Source: Atrichornis clamosus
Taxonomy: Eukaryota > Chordata > Aves > Passeriformes > Menuridae
Reading direction: 5' to 3'
NCBI GenBank assembly: GCA_013400975.1
Contig: WBMZ01010163.1
Coordinates: 1 to 64,000, forward strand
DNA length: 64,000 bases
Below the pieces are notes generated by a model. The model was not told where the DNA came from. It did no database searches and saw only the letters and a list, made by a program, of their open reading frames with translations. Below, piece after piece: positions 60,301-64,000 of the stretch. Position 1 is the first letter of the stretch. Every line of letters begins with the position of its first letter. The position numbers were made by a program, and so were the translations under genes.

Positions 60301-62882
60301 CAATCCTGCCTTAGTGGCAAAAGCTGGGACCCAAATTCTTATGGGATAATTAGTAGAAGTAAATCTGGCAAATACAAAGCACTAACAGGTATTTGTTCCA
60401 CTCCAAAAACATTATGTATTTTGGCAGAACTCTCTCTGCTCAGGCTGGAAACTGCATAATGGTGACAGATCACATCCAGATACGTATTGCGATGGATAAG
60501 CTCTGAGCCATTCTCCCCATGCCTTTCTGAACTAAAACATGGCACTCTTATAATAAGAAAAAGCTCTGAAGCATCCTTGTCTTACATGAAAATTCTTAGA
60601 ATAAGTACATTGTGGCTGGCTAGATGAGATGTGATTTGAGCCTGGTGAGGACAATGACTAGTTCTTCATGCATCAACCAGACACATACACATACATTGAA
60701 TAGAAGCTAAGTTCTGGCACCTGGTACCTAATCCAAACCCTTTTCCTCAGAAAATAAAATTAGAAGTTGATAGTAAAGGAAACAGAGGAAGTGTTTTACT
60801 CATCAGCCTGTTGTGCTTAACTATTCTGGCATCAGTTAGTAATTCGTCACTATGTCCAAGAAAAAGAGTTTCAAGTTTGTGTACTACCTGGATTACTTAG
60901 AGCATCTAACCATTTCCTAGTTAAAATGCACCCTGGGAGCACACTTGCTAATTATCGGGGTTTTCCTTCTGCTCACGACTGCCAAAAAGACCATGTGTTG
61001 CTACAAAAATACACATTTCCACCAGTGGCAGGTAGAAGGGCTTAGTGATAAACACTTCCATCTGGCTGAGTTACATAAGAACCCAGTGTACAAGTAGGTG
61101 TACAAGTCTTGGCTCTTGCTTGCTTCCTGCCTTGTTTTAATTTTCCTATTTTGTACTTAAACACCTTAAAAAGGTGATCAGTGCAAGAACAAAGACAGTA
61201 AATCTCTTTATTGAAGGAACTCTACCACAGCTGACCCTCTGTCACATCTTTATGCTGCACAGATTAGCTTTTGCGATGCTGGTCATATAAATTCTGTACC
61301 ATTCATCATTTTCAGTCTAGGAGCATAACCTCCAAACTGCAAACAGCCTACTCACAAAACTCCTCTGTTTTCTCAGCCTTTGAGTGACAAAAAAAAAGTC
61401 CCTTATGTGATAAAAATGTGATAAGGGATTATTTACTCTGTGCTGGTCTATGATACAGCATTTTTAAAGAAACTGCCATATTAGAAATATCTAATACAGA
61501 TTAGTATTTATTTTCTAACATTTAGACCTCAATTTCAGCCCCCTTCCCCAAGAAAAAATTATAAACCCATACATCAAGCTGAAATGGATAGTTTTCCAGA
61601 GAAGCTTGATTTCAAGTCTCTTCTCCCATGTGTTGCTTCCCACCCCTAATTAACCAGCTGGAAAGAGTGTAAAAGTCCTTCCCTCCCAACCCTACAGAGG
61701 CTTGGGAAGGCTATTAGTGCACTGGGCATGCTGTGTAGCAAACTTTGTTTCCTCCTAGCAAACTGTAAAAGTGTCAGCATACAATGAGGTGTGTGCTGAG
61801 GGCATGCTTCACATGGGCTCTGTTTAGGACATGCCCTGTCTTTTCTCTTAATCTCAGGAAGTGATGAGGACAGCATATCCCTCCTGGCTTTTACAGATAG
61901 GGTGGATTGGTCTGGAGATTTCCCAGGTCTTTTTATATAAAGAGCATGAACTTGTTCACACTGCTTCATCTGTGGGAATCACAAATGAGAAGAAAGGTAA
62001 TGCAACTTGCTGCATCCTGCTTTTACAAAGCTAGTTTACTCCTGCACATATATGGAAATACCTTCTTTTATTGAATATGTCAGAGAGAAAAACAGAAAAA
62101 ACCCCCACATTTTGTTGCTTAGTCTTATTCTGTATCTCCTAAGTTGCACTATTTTATAGCTGTTCCTCATCTTGTACAGTTTGTTTTGCTTACAGATGAT
62201 ATTACTAGTGATAAAGATTGCTATACACAACAAAAACCTTAATATCTGGTAACGTGAAAGCCTATCTCCTTTGTTGCTAATCTATAAACACACACAACAG
62301 TTTATGTTTTTACAGGAGTATTTAATGTTCTAAGTACTTTACCATAGATTGAAAAATAAAGGTCTAGAATTGATCCATAATAAAGTTTTGCCAATCCCAG
62401 AAATTCACTATGGAGACTTCTGGTGATGGATAACCCAGCCATTGTAATTGGTGTGAGATCTGTTCTCCTTGTCTTGTTCTGCTTACTCTTTTTTCTCTGT
62501 TGAGTCACTACGGCTATAGGAATGATTCACAACAACAAAGCAGTATGTTAAAACTAGACACAGAGTGGTCTCATCATGATTCCTAAGGTACTGGGAAACT
62601 ATCCTGTTTGTTTTTCCCTGGCATCAATTTTCCCCCGCTGTCCGACAATAACCAAGTAAATGTTTTGATAGTGCACAGAGCAGGTGTCCGAAATCAAAAG
62701 GAATGTCACAGTCAAAAAGGCATCACTTTCCCAACTGGATACATTTCACTGTGATCTCTGACCTCTATATTGGTGTCCTTTTGTTGCAGGCACTGCGTGT
62801 ATTGAGCTGTGATTACAAGATGGAAAATGAAACTAGAATGGTGGTTTGTGATCTTGGGAACCCCATGGTGGCTGGCGCAAAC
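149..62882 (+). CDS. ITGA8: Integrin alpha-8, partial (exons 1-21 joined, 726 codons)
   Basis: Joining 149-333, 495-619, 11854-11954, 14531-14654, 16865-16926, 17911-17956, 18915-19040, 20181-20225, 21660-21703, 22657-22713, 22901-22953, 28366-28571, 30728-30919, 43344-43389, 45283-45390, 52495-52550, 53035-53189, 54322-54459, 54927-54994, 55954-56101 and 62790-62882 gives 2178 nt (726 codons) with no stop. Order: signal peptide 1-30, seven-blade FG-GAP propeller about 31-470, Ig-like thigh from about 471 to about 630, then calf-1, incomplete. Ca2+ loops lie at 318-326, 384-392 and 448-456. Seven cysteine pairs at alpha-V-like spacing are present. The protein is a type I membrane receptor subunit that pairs with beta-1 and binds RGD ligands. 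The alpha-8 family protein has roughly 1040-1060 residues, so about 30% lies past the window. Alpha-V is the nearest alternative, but the sequence in blades 3-5 and the thigh reads as alpha-8. The family call is firm; the paralogue call is from recalled family sequences. Confidence 0.95.
334..494 (+). other. ITGA8: Intron 1 (161 bp, phase 2)
   Basis: Short GC-rich intron inside the CpG island, with donor GTGAGT and acceptor TGTTCCGCAG. Reading frames open in it reflect base composition only. Confidence 0.93.
495..619 (+). CDS. ITGA8: ITGA8 exon 2: propeller blade 1
   Basis: Completes Thr62 and encodes residues 63-103 plus one base of Asn104. [11 protein letters not shown] (63-73) is the GAP half of FG-GAP repeat 1. 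Asn73 is an N-glycosylation sequon (NTT). GGAVYYC leads to a small disulfide loop, Cys88-Cys95, matching the first conserved pair of alpha-V. The loop is short; human alpha-8 as I recall it has three more residues here. The donor is GTAAGT at 620. Confidence 0.95.
8106..8180 (-). mobile_element. CR1 LINE 3'-end fragment
   Basis: Begins CACAGAATCACAGAAT and continues through TTTGGAAAAGACATGAGATCAT and GAGTCCAGC. This is the reverse complement of the CR1 3' end, where the element normally reads 'gatgatct...ggtcccttccaaccc...attctatgatt'. Only the last 75 bp or so survive and they are well diverged, so the insertion is old. Edges are approximate. Confidence 0.75.
9963..10007. repeat. (ATGGG)9 pentanucleotide microsatellite
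   Basis: Nine uninterrupted ATGGG units, followed by GGTGGTGTGC and a GTGTGTGT tract to about 10026. The array is pure and so likely to vary in length. On the G-rich strand it has regularly spaced GGG runs, a pattern that can fold into G-quadruplexes. Confidence 0.97.
11854..11954 (+). CDS. ITGA8: ITGA8 exon 3: end of blade 1 and FG of blade 2
   Basis: Encodes residues 104-137, from Asn104 (split) to Val137. Asn111 is a sequon (NGT). [10 protein letters not shown] (123-132) is the FG half of FG-GAP repeat 2. The donor is GTG|GTAAGT, phase 0. The codon count (34) is exact with the carried base, confirming both borders. Confidence 0.96.
11955..14530 (+). other. ITGA8: Intron 3 (2.6 kb, phase 0)
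   Basis: AT-rich intron with donor GTAAGT and acceptor TGTTTTGATAG. No repeat element or gene is recognised. Near 12285-12360 the motif GAATGTAAT recurs in a short AT-rich stretch. Confidence 0.9.
14531..14654 (+). CDS. ITGA8: ITGA8 exon 4: blade 2 GAP strand and blade 2/3 loop
   Basis: Encodes residues 138-178 plus one base of Ser179. [10 protein letters not shown] (138-147) is the GAP half of repeat 2 and is near-invariant in alpha-V/alpha-8-type chains. Cys139 and Cys160 form the second conserved pair, and Cys176 pairs with Cys189 in the next exon. Asn166 (NFS) is a sequon. The donor is A|GTAGGT, a slightly weak variant. Confidence 0.96.
14655..16864 (+). other. ITGA8: Intron 4 (2.2 kb, phase 1)
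   Basis: Donor GTAGGT, acceptor CATAATTGCAG. Mixed composition, slightly GC-richer near 15480-15680, where short frames open on both strands. None of them resembles a known protein. No repeat recognised. Confidence 0.9.
16865..16926 (+). CDS. ITGA8: ITGA8 exon 5: FG of blade 3, ligand-site Asp
   Basis: Encodes residues 179-199. [11 protein letters not shown] (187-197) carries Cys189 and Asp196. By alignment with alpha-V, Asp196 matches Asp150 of mature alpha-V, which contacts the arginine of RGD ligands, so RGD recognition is expected (inference from family structures). The donor is AAG|GTGAGA, phase 0. Confidence 0.95.
16927..17910 (+). other. ITGA8: Intron 5 (984 bp, phase 0)
   Basis: Donor GTGAGA, acceptor TGCTTTTTATAG. 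AT-rich; I see nothing else in it. Confidence 0.9.
17911..17956 (+). CDS. ITGA8: ITGA8 exon 6: GAP of blade 3
   Basis: A 46-nt exon encoding residues 200-214 plus one base of Gly215. It contains [13 protein letters not shown] (202-214), with Tyr212 at the place of the alpha-V ligand-site tyrosine 178. Too short to find as an open frame; identified from the conserved motif, the TTTTTATAG acceptor and the G|GTATGT donor. Confidence 0.95.
17957..18914 (+). other. ITGA8: Intron 6 (958 bp, phase 1)
   Basis: Donor GTATGT, acceptor TTTGAATCCAG. AT-rich, with no recognisable element. Confidence 0.9.
18915..19040 (+). CDS. ITGA8: ITGA8 exon 7: blade 3/4 connector
   Basis: Encodes residues 215-256 plus one base of Gly257. 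Asn228 (NYS) is a sequon. A charged stretch (235-243) leads to YDDNYM (251-256); one of Asp252/Asp253 corresponds to alpha-V Asp218, the second acidic contact for the RGD arginine. At 126 nt with phase-1 borders on both sides, skipping it would keep frame. Donor G|GTAAGC. Confidence 0.95.
19041..20180 (+). other. ITGA8: Intron 7 (1.1 kb, phase 1)
   Basis: Donor GTAAGC, acceptor TATCTTTAAACAG. Strongly AT-rich, with no recognisable element. Confidence 0.9.
20181..20225 (+). CDS. ITGA8: ITGA8 exon 8: FG of blade 4
   Basis: A 45-nt exon encoding residues 257-271 plus one base of Glu272. [15 protein letters not shown] holds the blade-4 metal-loop positions Glu264, Thr266 and Asp268, with Glu272 completed in the next exon. 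This departs from the DxNxDG consensus, as I recall is usual for alpha-8. Donor G|GTAAGA. Confidence 0.95.
20226..21659 (+). other. ITGA8: Intron 8 (1.4 kb, phase 1)
   Basis: Donor GTAAGA, acceptor GTCCTTTCAG. Contains a T-rich run at about 21012-21033. No gene or interspersed repeat recognised. Confidence 0.9.
21660..21703 (+). CDS. ITGA8: ITGA8 exon 9: GAP of blade 4
   Basis: A 44-nt exon encoding residues 272-286, [15 protein letters not shown], the second half of FG-GAP repeat 4. Found from the conserved motif with TTTCAG acceptor and TAT|GTATGT donor; the frame closes exactly with the base carried from exon 8. Confidence 0.95.
21704..22656 (+). other. ITGA8: Intron 9 (953 bp, phase 0)
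   Basis: Donor GTATGT, acceptor TTCTGTTACCAG. Contains a TATG/TGTA-rich simple repeat at about 22306-22350; otherwise I see nothing. Confidence 0.9.
22306..22350. repeat. Imperfect (TATG)n-like simple repeat
   Basis: Alternating purine-pyrimidine run of TGTG, TATG and TATA units. The purest part is ATGTATGTATGTATAT. It is interrupted and so probably only moderately variable. Confidence 0.85.
22657..22713 (+). CDS. ITGA8: ITGA8 exon 10: blade 4/5 strands
   Basis: A 57-nt exon encoding residues 287-305, [19 protein letters not shown]. It has two sequons, Asn291 (NSS) and Asn300 (NFT). Both borders are phase 0, so it is a frame-neutral unit. The motif ending NFTGEQ before MASYFG is a hallmark of alpha-V/alpha-8 chains. 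Donor CAG|GTAATG is weak at +5. Confidence 0.95.
22714..22900 (+). other. ITGA8: Intron 10 (187 bp, phase 0)
   Basis: Short intron with donor GTAATG and acceptor TTTTTTATTTCCAG. A frame stays open from the exon across the donor until the stop codon ending at 22854, so retention would truncate the protein within the propeller. Confidence 0.92.
22901..22953 (+). CDS. ITGA8: ITGA8 exon 11: FG of blade 5 and Ca2+ loop
   Basis: A 53-nt exon encoding residues 306-322 plus two bases of Gly323. [13 protein letters not shown] leads into Asp318-x-Asn320-x-Asp322-Gly, the first half of the EF-hand-like Ca2+ loop of blade 5; Asp326 comes from exon 12. Donor GG|GTAGGT. Confidence 0.95.
25518..25539. repeat. 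Short (CA)n repeat
   Basis: ACACACA, then CCCC, then a second CACACACACA run; about 22 bp with one interruption. Confidence 0.85.
28105..28277 (+). mobile_element. CR1 LINE 3' fragment, diverged
   Basis: Contains ACACTGGAAGCAGTTGCCC, AGAGAGGTTGTGAAGTTTCC and ATCCATGGAGGGATTC in the order of the CR1 3' untranslated region, then CTCCAGAAGTGCCTTCTTACC and a decayed 3' tip. The match is clear but diverged, and the piece lacks coding sequence. Edges are approximate. It ends about 90 bp before the exon 12 acceptor. Confidence 0.8.
28366..28571 (+). CDS. ITGA8: ITGA8 exon 12: rest of blade 5, FG and Ca2+ loop of blade 6
   Basis: The longest exon here (206 nt): residues 323-391 plus one base of Asp392. 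[10 protein letters not shown] (326-335) completes FG-GAP 5. GQVYLYLQ is a core strand. [21 protein letters not shown] (371-391) is FG-GAP 6 with loop residues Asp384, Asn386, Asp388 and Tyr390; the last, Asp392, is split by the intron. Donor G|GTAATT is weak. Confidence 0.96.
28572..30727 (+). other. ITGA8: Intron 12 (2.2 kb, phase 1)
   Basis: Donor GTAATT, acceptor CTTTTGCACTGCAG behind a pyrimidine tract of about 30 bases (30688-30718). The middle (about 29180-29900) is moderately GC-richer but shows no recognisable gene or repeat. Confidence 0.9.
30728..30919 (+). CDS. ITGA8: ITGA8 exon 13: GAP of blade 6, FG and Ca2+ loop of blade 7
   Basis: Encodes residues 392-455 plus one base of Asp456. 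[10 protein letters not shown] (392-401) completes FG-GAP 6. GKVLIYNG is a strand. [19 protein letters not shown] (437-455) is FG-GAP 7 with loop residues Asp448, Asp450, Asn452 and Tyr454, Asp456 being split. The internal Arg444-Gly-Asp446 triplet is part of the propeller fold in this family, not a ligand. Donor G|GTAAGA. Confidence 0.96.
34400..34800 (-). mobile_element. Possible ancient CR1/L3-type LINE remnant
   Basis: Several short blocks appear in the order seen in old reptilian CR1-type elements read on the opposite strand. These are TCTATGAATTTG near 34420, GGTTCTGTGAAGAA near 34508, CAAGTCTTGTATGTTCC near 34547, ACAGACTTCTGCCATACTCCC near 34640, and TTTAATTGTTCC near 34710. The spacing fits but each block is short and degraded. 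The match is from memory and could be chance; a profile search is needed to settle it. Confidence 0.3.
34834..34870. repeat. Short (AAT)n-rich tract
   Basis: ATAATAATAATAATATG followed by ATTATTAACTAATAATTTATTA. The two halves are partly complementary, so the tract could form an AT hairpin. Confidence 0.7.
43344..43389 (+). CDS. ITGA8: ITGA8 exon 14: GAP of blade 7, propeller closure
   Basis: A 46-nt exon encoding residues 456-470 plus two bases of Arg471. [15 protein letters not shown] completes the seventh FG-GAP repeat and the link to the thigh domain. It stands alone, 12.4 kb after exon 13 and 1.9 kb before exon 15. Acceptor TTTTTTCCAG, donor AG|GTATGT; the frame fits on both sides. Confidence 0.96.
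43390..45282 (+). other. ITGA8: Intron 14 (1.9 kb, phase 2)
   Basis: Donor GTATGT, acceptor TTTCTGTCCCTCAG. AT-rich, with no element recognised. Confidence 0.9.
45283..45390 (+). CDS. ITGA8: ITGA8 exon 15: start of thigh domain
   Basis: Encodes residues 471-506 plus two bases of Cys507. [12 protein letters not shown] (471-482) is the usual start of the first integrin alpha Ig-like (thigh) domain. Asn493 (NKT) is a sequon next to Cys496, which pairs with Cys507. The exon has 108 nt with phase-2 borders on both sides. Donor TG|GTAAGT. Confidence 0.95.
45560..45605. repeat. CTTTGATATC-type short tandem repeat
   Basis: Four GATATC hexamers at 45565, 45575, 45589 and 45598, each within a pyrimidine-rich unit, as a degenerate 9-14 bp tandem repeat. 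Confidence 0.85.
46891..46945. repeat. Imperfect ~30-bp direct repeat
   Basis: TCTGGAATAGGATCAAGATC at 46891 is followed by AAGGACAAGA, then TCTGGAATCGGACAGATCAA from 46921. The two copies share the TCTGGAAT start and GATCAAGATC core, with internal differences. Confidence 0.75.
48297..48362. repeat. TGTAGAATATATT direct repeats and AT-rich tract
   Basis: The block TGTAGAATATATT occurs at about 48295, 48306 and 48349, around a TATATATATG run. Low-complexity sequence, probably formed by slippage. Confidence 0.75.
52495..52550 (+). CDS. ITGA8: ITGA8 exon 16: thigh domain
   Basis: A 56-nt exon encoding residues 507-525 plus one base of Val526. [15 protein letters not shown] carries Cys507 (partner of Cys496) and Cys513 (partner of Cys569). 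The acceptor is TATATATATAG, with few pyrimidines just upstream. The donor G|GTAAGA is good. The Cys507 codon is split TG|C across the intron. Confidence 0.94.
52551..53034 (+). other. ITGA8: Intron 16 (484 bp, phase 1)
   Basis: Donor GTAAGA, acceptor TTATATCCTTTAG. AT-rich, with nothing else seen. Confidence 0.92.
53035..53189 (+). CDS. ITGA8: ITGA8 exon 17: thigh domain
   Basis: Encodes residues 526-577. [16 protein letters not shown] (532-547) is strongly conserved in alpha-V/alpha-8/alpha-5 thigh domains. Histidines cluster at 551-555. Cys569 pairs with Cys513. The exon ends LVYLR with donor AGA|GTAAGT, phase 0. The frame stays open past the donor and stops at 53234. Confidence 0.96.
53190..54321 (+). 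other. ITGA8: Intron 17 (1.1 kb, phase 0)
   Basis: Donor GTAAGT, acceptor GATTGTCACTCACAG. Contains a small doubled GTATGTCCA near 53330-53348; otherwise nothing recognised. Confidence 0.9.
54322..54459 (+). CDS. ITGA8: ITGA8 exon 18: end of thigh domain
   Basis: Encodes residues 578-623 as a 138-nt phase 0-0 exon. [12 protein letters not shown] (578-589), then [11 protein letters not shown] with sequon Asn594 (NYS), then VKPILNYY, all match the alpha-8 thigh. Acceptor CACTCACAG, donor CAG|GTAGGA. Confidence 0.96.
54460..54926 (+). other. ITGA8: Intron 18 (467 bp, phase 0)
   Basis: Donor GTAGGA; acceptor TTGCAATAATATAG, low in pyrimidines. AT-rich, with nothing else seen. Confidence 0.91.
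54927..54994 (+). CDS. ITGA8: ITGA8 exon 19: genu region between thigh and calf-1
   Basis: A 68-nt exon encoding residues 624-645 plus two bases of Pro646. [18 protein letters not shown] contains the small Cys630-Cys636 loop. This short disulfide marks the genu, the knee of RGD-type alpha chains, which in alpha-V also binds a metal ion. Donor CC|GTAAGT. Confidence 0.96.
54995..55953 (+). other. ITGA8: Intron 19 (959 bp, phase 2)
   Basis: Donor GTAAGT, acceptor TATGTTCTATTCAG. No element recognised. An 81-codon open frame at 55489-55734 has no visible homology. Confidence 0.9.
55954..56101 (+). CDS. ITGA8: ITGA8 exon 20: calf-1 domain
   Basis: Encodes residues 646-695. [20 protein letters not shown] (669-688) is the conserved calf-1 strand pair, ending VERNNK. 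Cys658, in GEENCVML, has no partner at the expected disulfide positions. Acceptor TATTCAG, donor AAG|GTAAAG (weak at +5 and +6 only). Confidence 0.95.
57427..58088 (+). mobile_element. CR1 LINE, 5'-truncated, ~660 bp
   Basis: Encodes the C-terminal end of CR1 ORF2, with the motif block [20 protein letters not shown] then [20 protein letters not shown] and [11 protein letters not shown], stopping at TGA (57745-57747). The 3' untranslated part follows, with TTGCCCAGAGAAGTTGTGGA, GGATGCCCCATCTCTGG and GGTCCCTTCCAGCCCAAACC, ending TCTATGATTT. That stop is where I recall the family reading CGA, so it looks like CpG decay. No reverse transcriptase core remains; the copy is dead. Same strand as ITGA8. 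Confidence 0.95.
59509..59558. repeat. Imperfect 26/24-bp tandem duplication
   Basis: TAATAGAGAAA and CACATTAAGTGCT at 59509-59534 are repeated as TAATAGAGAAACACCTTAAG and TGCT at 59535-59558, differing by a two-base indel and one substitution. Confidence 0.85.
62790..62882 (+). CDS. ITGA8: ITGA8 exon 21: calf-1 domain (last exon in window)
   Basis: A 93-nt phase 0-0 exon encoding residues 696-726. [20 protein letters not shown] carries the Cys702-Cys715 pair and sequon Asn708 (NET), and MVAGAN ends the exon. Family chains continue with a YSLGLRF-like strand, which I do not find before position 64000. Acceptor GTTGCAG, donor AAC|GTAAGG. Confidence 0.96.
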
Positions 62883-64000
62883 GTAAGGGAAAACCAGATG
62901 CATTTACTGATTTTTATCTAATTGAATTTTAAAGGGGAACAAATGGAAATTTATTCCATTACCAGAATGTGTCCCAATAAGCAGCACATAAACCAAATTA
63001 TTTACCTGGACAACAAATTGTTGGTGTAATAAGAGACAGAACTGTGCTTCTCAAATACTAACGATTTGTTTTTCTAAAAGATTAATTATGCTAGAACCTG
63101 TGTTTTATTTCACTTAAAGAAAATGAGAGTGACTCAATTTGTCACAGAAGTTGCACTAGTATAATGAGAAGAGAATCCCAGATCTATTTCTCTCCTTTAG
63201 TATTCACTCAAGATACTTATATAGATATATGTATAGTAAATGACAATTTCTTCAGCCTGATTCTTATCTTGAGTGCATAAGGGTTATCAGTTTATATTGC
63301 AATTTACATCCAGGAAAATGTGGTTGGAATAAAGTTTTGTTTCAAGTTATTATTGTAATTCTAAATATTTTCATAAGACAGCCTCTCATAAATCATACTA
63401 CACATTAGATAGAATGATGGAAGGCTTGTTTTTAGACAAAAGCAAAACTGCATAACTGATAAAGATAAGGATTAAAAATAGGTTTGGAGATTAAAAAGAC
63501 CTACCCATTCAACAGCTGTCATCCCTTGTTCCCATTTCACTACAAAATAGTTCAGGAAATCCCAGAATTGTTAAATCCAGGAATGTTCAGCCATGGATGC
63601 TCTTGCAGAGGAATTTAGTGTTTCTCATAAATTCATAAGGACTATGAATATTTAACTAAAGAAAGTAATCCAAACATTGATACCTAGATAAAAAGCTGTC
63701 CTAATAAAAATGAAGCAGTCAACAGCATGAAAATATATCAGGAATAAATAACAGCTTTTAATTGAAAACTACAACTGTTTGAATTTCATATTGGACTTAC
63801 AGCTTCGCAAAAAAAAAGCCAAAGCAAATTTCCTTAGTGTTTTCAAAATCCCTACAAAGTTAAGGTTTGTCCTATGGAGTATCAATATTTCACTCTTCAG
63901 GCTCTCTATAGAGGGGGGCTTTCCTGGCCTCTTATCATCTTGAAGCAGTTTATGTCTGACCCTCAATAAAAGAACCAAATGGGTCATACCATAGGAGACT
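62883..64000 (+). other. ITGA8: Intron 21, 5' part (runs off the window)
   Basis: Starts GTAAGG in phase 0. AT-rich to the right edge. No exon matching the next calf-1 segment is visible, so the acceptor lies beyond position 64000. No repeat recognised apart from TATA-rich patches near 63220. Confidence 0.85.

Larger units (their letters stand above)
56102..62789 (+). other. ITGA8: Intron 20 (6.7 kb, phase 0)
   Basis: Donor GTAAAG, acceptor CCTTTTGTTGCAG. Contains the best CR1 copy of the window (57427-58088), a 26/24-bp imperfect tandem duplication at 59509-59558 and a T-run at about 59580. The remainder is AT-rich with no recognisable gene. Confidence 0.9.

Noticed and set aside
61401..61435. 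CCCTTAT...ATAAGGG inverted repeat as a terminator or hairpin RNA
   Set aside because: The 7-bp stem with a 14-base loop in AT-rich intron is expected by chance, and such terminators do not apply to a vertebrate pol II gene.
1..64000. Search for CRISPR arrays, prophage, insertion sequences, bacterial operons, tRNA/rRNA genes, and retroviral gag/pol/env
   Set aside because: None seen on either strand. The sequence is a vertebrate gene with long introns, and no regularly spaced repeats or retroviral motifs were noticed. tRNA and small RNA genes were judged only by eye.

Overview
The window is vertebrate nuclear DNA, almost certainly from a bird. It holds the 5' two thirds of one multi-exon gene, read left to right: ITGA8, integrin alpha-8. 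The call rests on 21 short coding exons with clean GT-AG borders that join without a frame break into 726 codons. These give a signal peptide, all seven FG-GAP repeats of an alpha-integrin beta-propeller, the Ig-like thigh domain and part of the calf-1 domain. The residues match the alpha-8 branch of the RGD-binding alpha integrins (alpha-V, alpha-5, alpha-8, alpha-IIb). A bird source is suggested by the CR1 LINE copies with typical avian 3' ends and the lack of any Alu, B1 or L1-like sequence. A galliform such as chicken fits, but the species cannot be fixed from sequence alone.

Layout: positions 1-700 are a CpG-rich island with the 5' leader (carrying a perfect 30-bp tandem duplication), exon 1 (start codon at 149) and exon 2. 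After an 11.2-kb intron, exons 3-11 (11854-22953) encode blades 2-5 of the propeller. Exons 12 and 13 (28366-30919) encode the Ca2+ loops of blades 5-7. A 12.4-kb intron separates them from the 46-nt exon 14 (43344-43389), which closes the propeller. Exons 15-18 (45283-54459) encode the thigh domain, and exons 19-21 (54927-62882) the thigh/calf-1 junction and the start of calf-1. The rest of the gene (remaining calf-1, calf-2, transmembrane helix, cytoplasmic tail, about 320 residues) lies beyond position 64000.

Alpha-8 pairs with beta-1 integrin at the cell surface and binds RGD ligands such as nephronectin, fibronectin, vitronectin and tenascin-C. It is known from kidney, mesenchyme and nervous-system development. 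All parts visible here are extracellular.

The introns are AT-rich and mostly featureless. They contain one good 5'-truncated CR1 copy (about 57427-58088), two CR1 scraps (about 8106-8180 and 28105-28277), a possible very old CR1-type remnant (about 34400-34800), several simple repeats (the best a 9-copy ATGGG array at 9963-10007) and a few GC-richer islands. I found no second protein gene, RNA gene, retrovirus or CRISPR-like structure, and no evidence of an undescribed system. The most interesting observations are the recurring intron position across all seven propeller blades, the odd unpaired cysteine at residue 658 and the 5' leader duplication.
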